From: Mansonella perstans
Taxonomy: Eukaryota; Nematoda; Chromadorea; Rhabditida; Onchocercidae
Direction: 5' to 3'
DNA length: 64,000 bases
Assembly (NCBI GenBank): GCA_037074765.1
Contig: JBAMDO010000578.1
Coordinates: 124,001-188,000, forward strand
This document shows, piece by piece, positions 63,735-64,000 of the stretch. The position numbers were made by a program, and so were the translations under genes. Within the stretch, counting starts at the first letter, position 1. Each line of letters starts with the position of its first letter. The notes under the pieces are model-generated. The model saw only the letters and a list, made by a program, of their open reading frames with translations, did not search any database and was not told the origin of the DNA.

Positions 63735-64000
63735 ATAGCTTCCGGCATACTTATAAAGTTTTTTTTTGCGAATGTTTTTGATCATTTTGTGAATATCTGC
63801 CATTTTGGCGTAATTTTTTCAGTTTATTTCTGTCGTGAGTTTTTAGTAATTATATGCGTATTCAAAACGTAATACGTTAGAATGCATATTTCCTGACTTC
63901 CCTCCTGTCTTTAAGAATTTTCAGAAGAGTGATATTTCTTAATTCTTTTTGTACTTTGTTCGCAATAATGGCAGGTTTGTAAGTTGGCTGTATACCTCAG
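63735..64000 (+). other. 3' flank of skp-1
   Basis: T-rich sequence after the stop; no canonical AATAAA seen before the window ends (a CAATAATG occurs at about 63,963). The 3' UTR may continue past the edge. Confidence 0.4.

Noticed and set aside
1..64000. CRISPR arrays, bacterial operons, integrated virus or transposase genes
   Set aside because: The tandem arrays lack unique spacers between identical repeats, and no reverse transcriptase, integrase, transposase or viral protein motif was seen in any frame.

Overview
The window is nuclear DNA of an animal, most probably a nematode and perhaps a filarial or other spirurid worm. It is AT-rich with many long poly-T/poly-A runs. Genes are split into many small exons joined at T-rich acceptors ending in TTTCAG or TTTTAG, and coding density is low. 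The species was inferred from style only and cannot be named from the sequence. I rebuilt gene models by hand by following reading frame and phase across each splice junction.

Three multi-exon plus-strand genes are well supported. (1) 8,059-16,519: a Rho guanine-nucleotide exchange factor with a DH-PH core of the PLEKHG type, 20 exons visible, 5' end unresolved. (2) 45,120-55,169: a BCL11-family zinc-finger transcription factor (bcl-11), 18 exons, about 952 residues, with a polyglutamine tract. (3) 59,197-63,734: the SNW1/SKIP splicing and transcription coregulator (skp-1), 16 exons, 549 residues, with one GC-AG intron. A weaker candidate is a small three-exon gene on the minus strand at 29,894-30,403; its frame closes but I recognise no family.

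Layout: 1-8,058 holds no gene I can support. 8.1-16.5 kb is the RhoGEF gene. 16.8-45.1 kb is a gene-poor stretch of about 28 kb upstream of bcl-11. It holds most of the repeats: a TATA-like box followed by an 18-unit minisatellite with a five-unit higher-order period (31,284-32,141), a dense G-run cluster (36,285-36,335), CA/GT and GATA microsatellites, and several short tandem duplications of 24-119 bp. 45.1-55.2 kb is bcl-11, followed by a 4 kb T-rich gap that may include a long 3' UTR. 59.2-63.7 kb is skp-1.

The three genes show no sign of operon spacing (gaps of about 28 kb and 4 kb) and belong to unrelated processes: cytoskeletal signalling, transcription factor function, and core splicing. 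The gene-poor stretch upstream of bcl-11 is the natural place to look for regulatory DNA of that developmental regulator, but this is inference.
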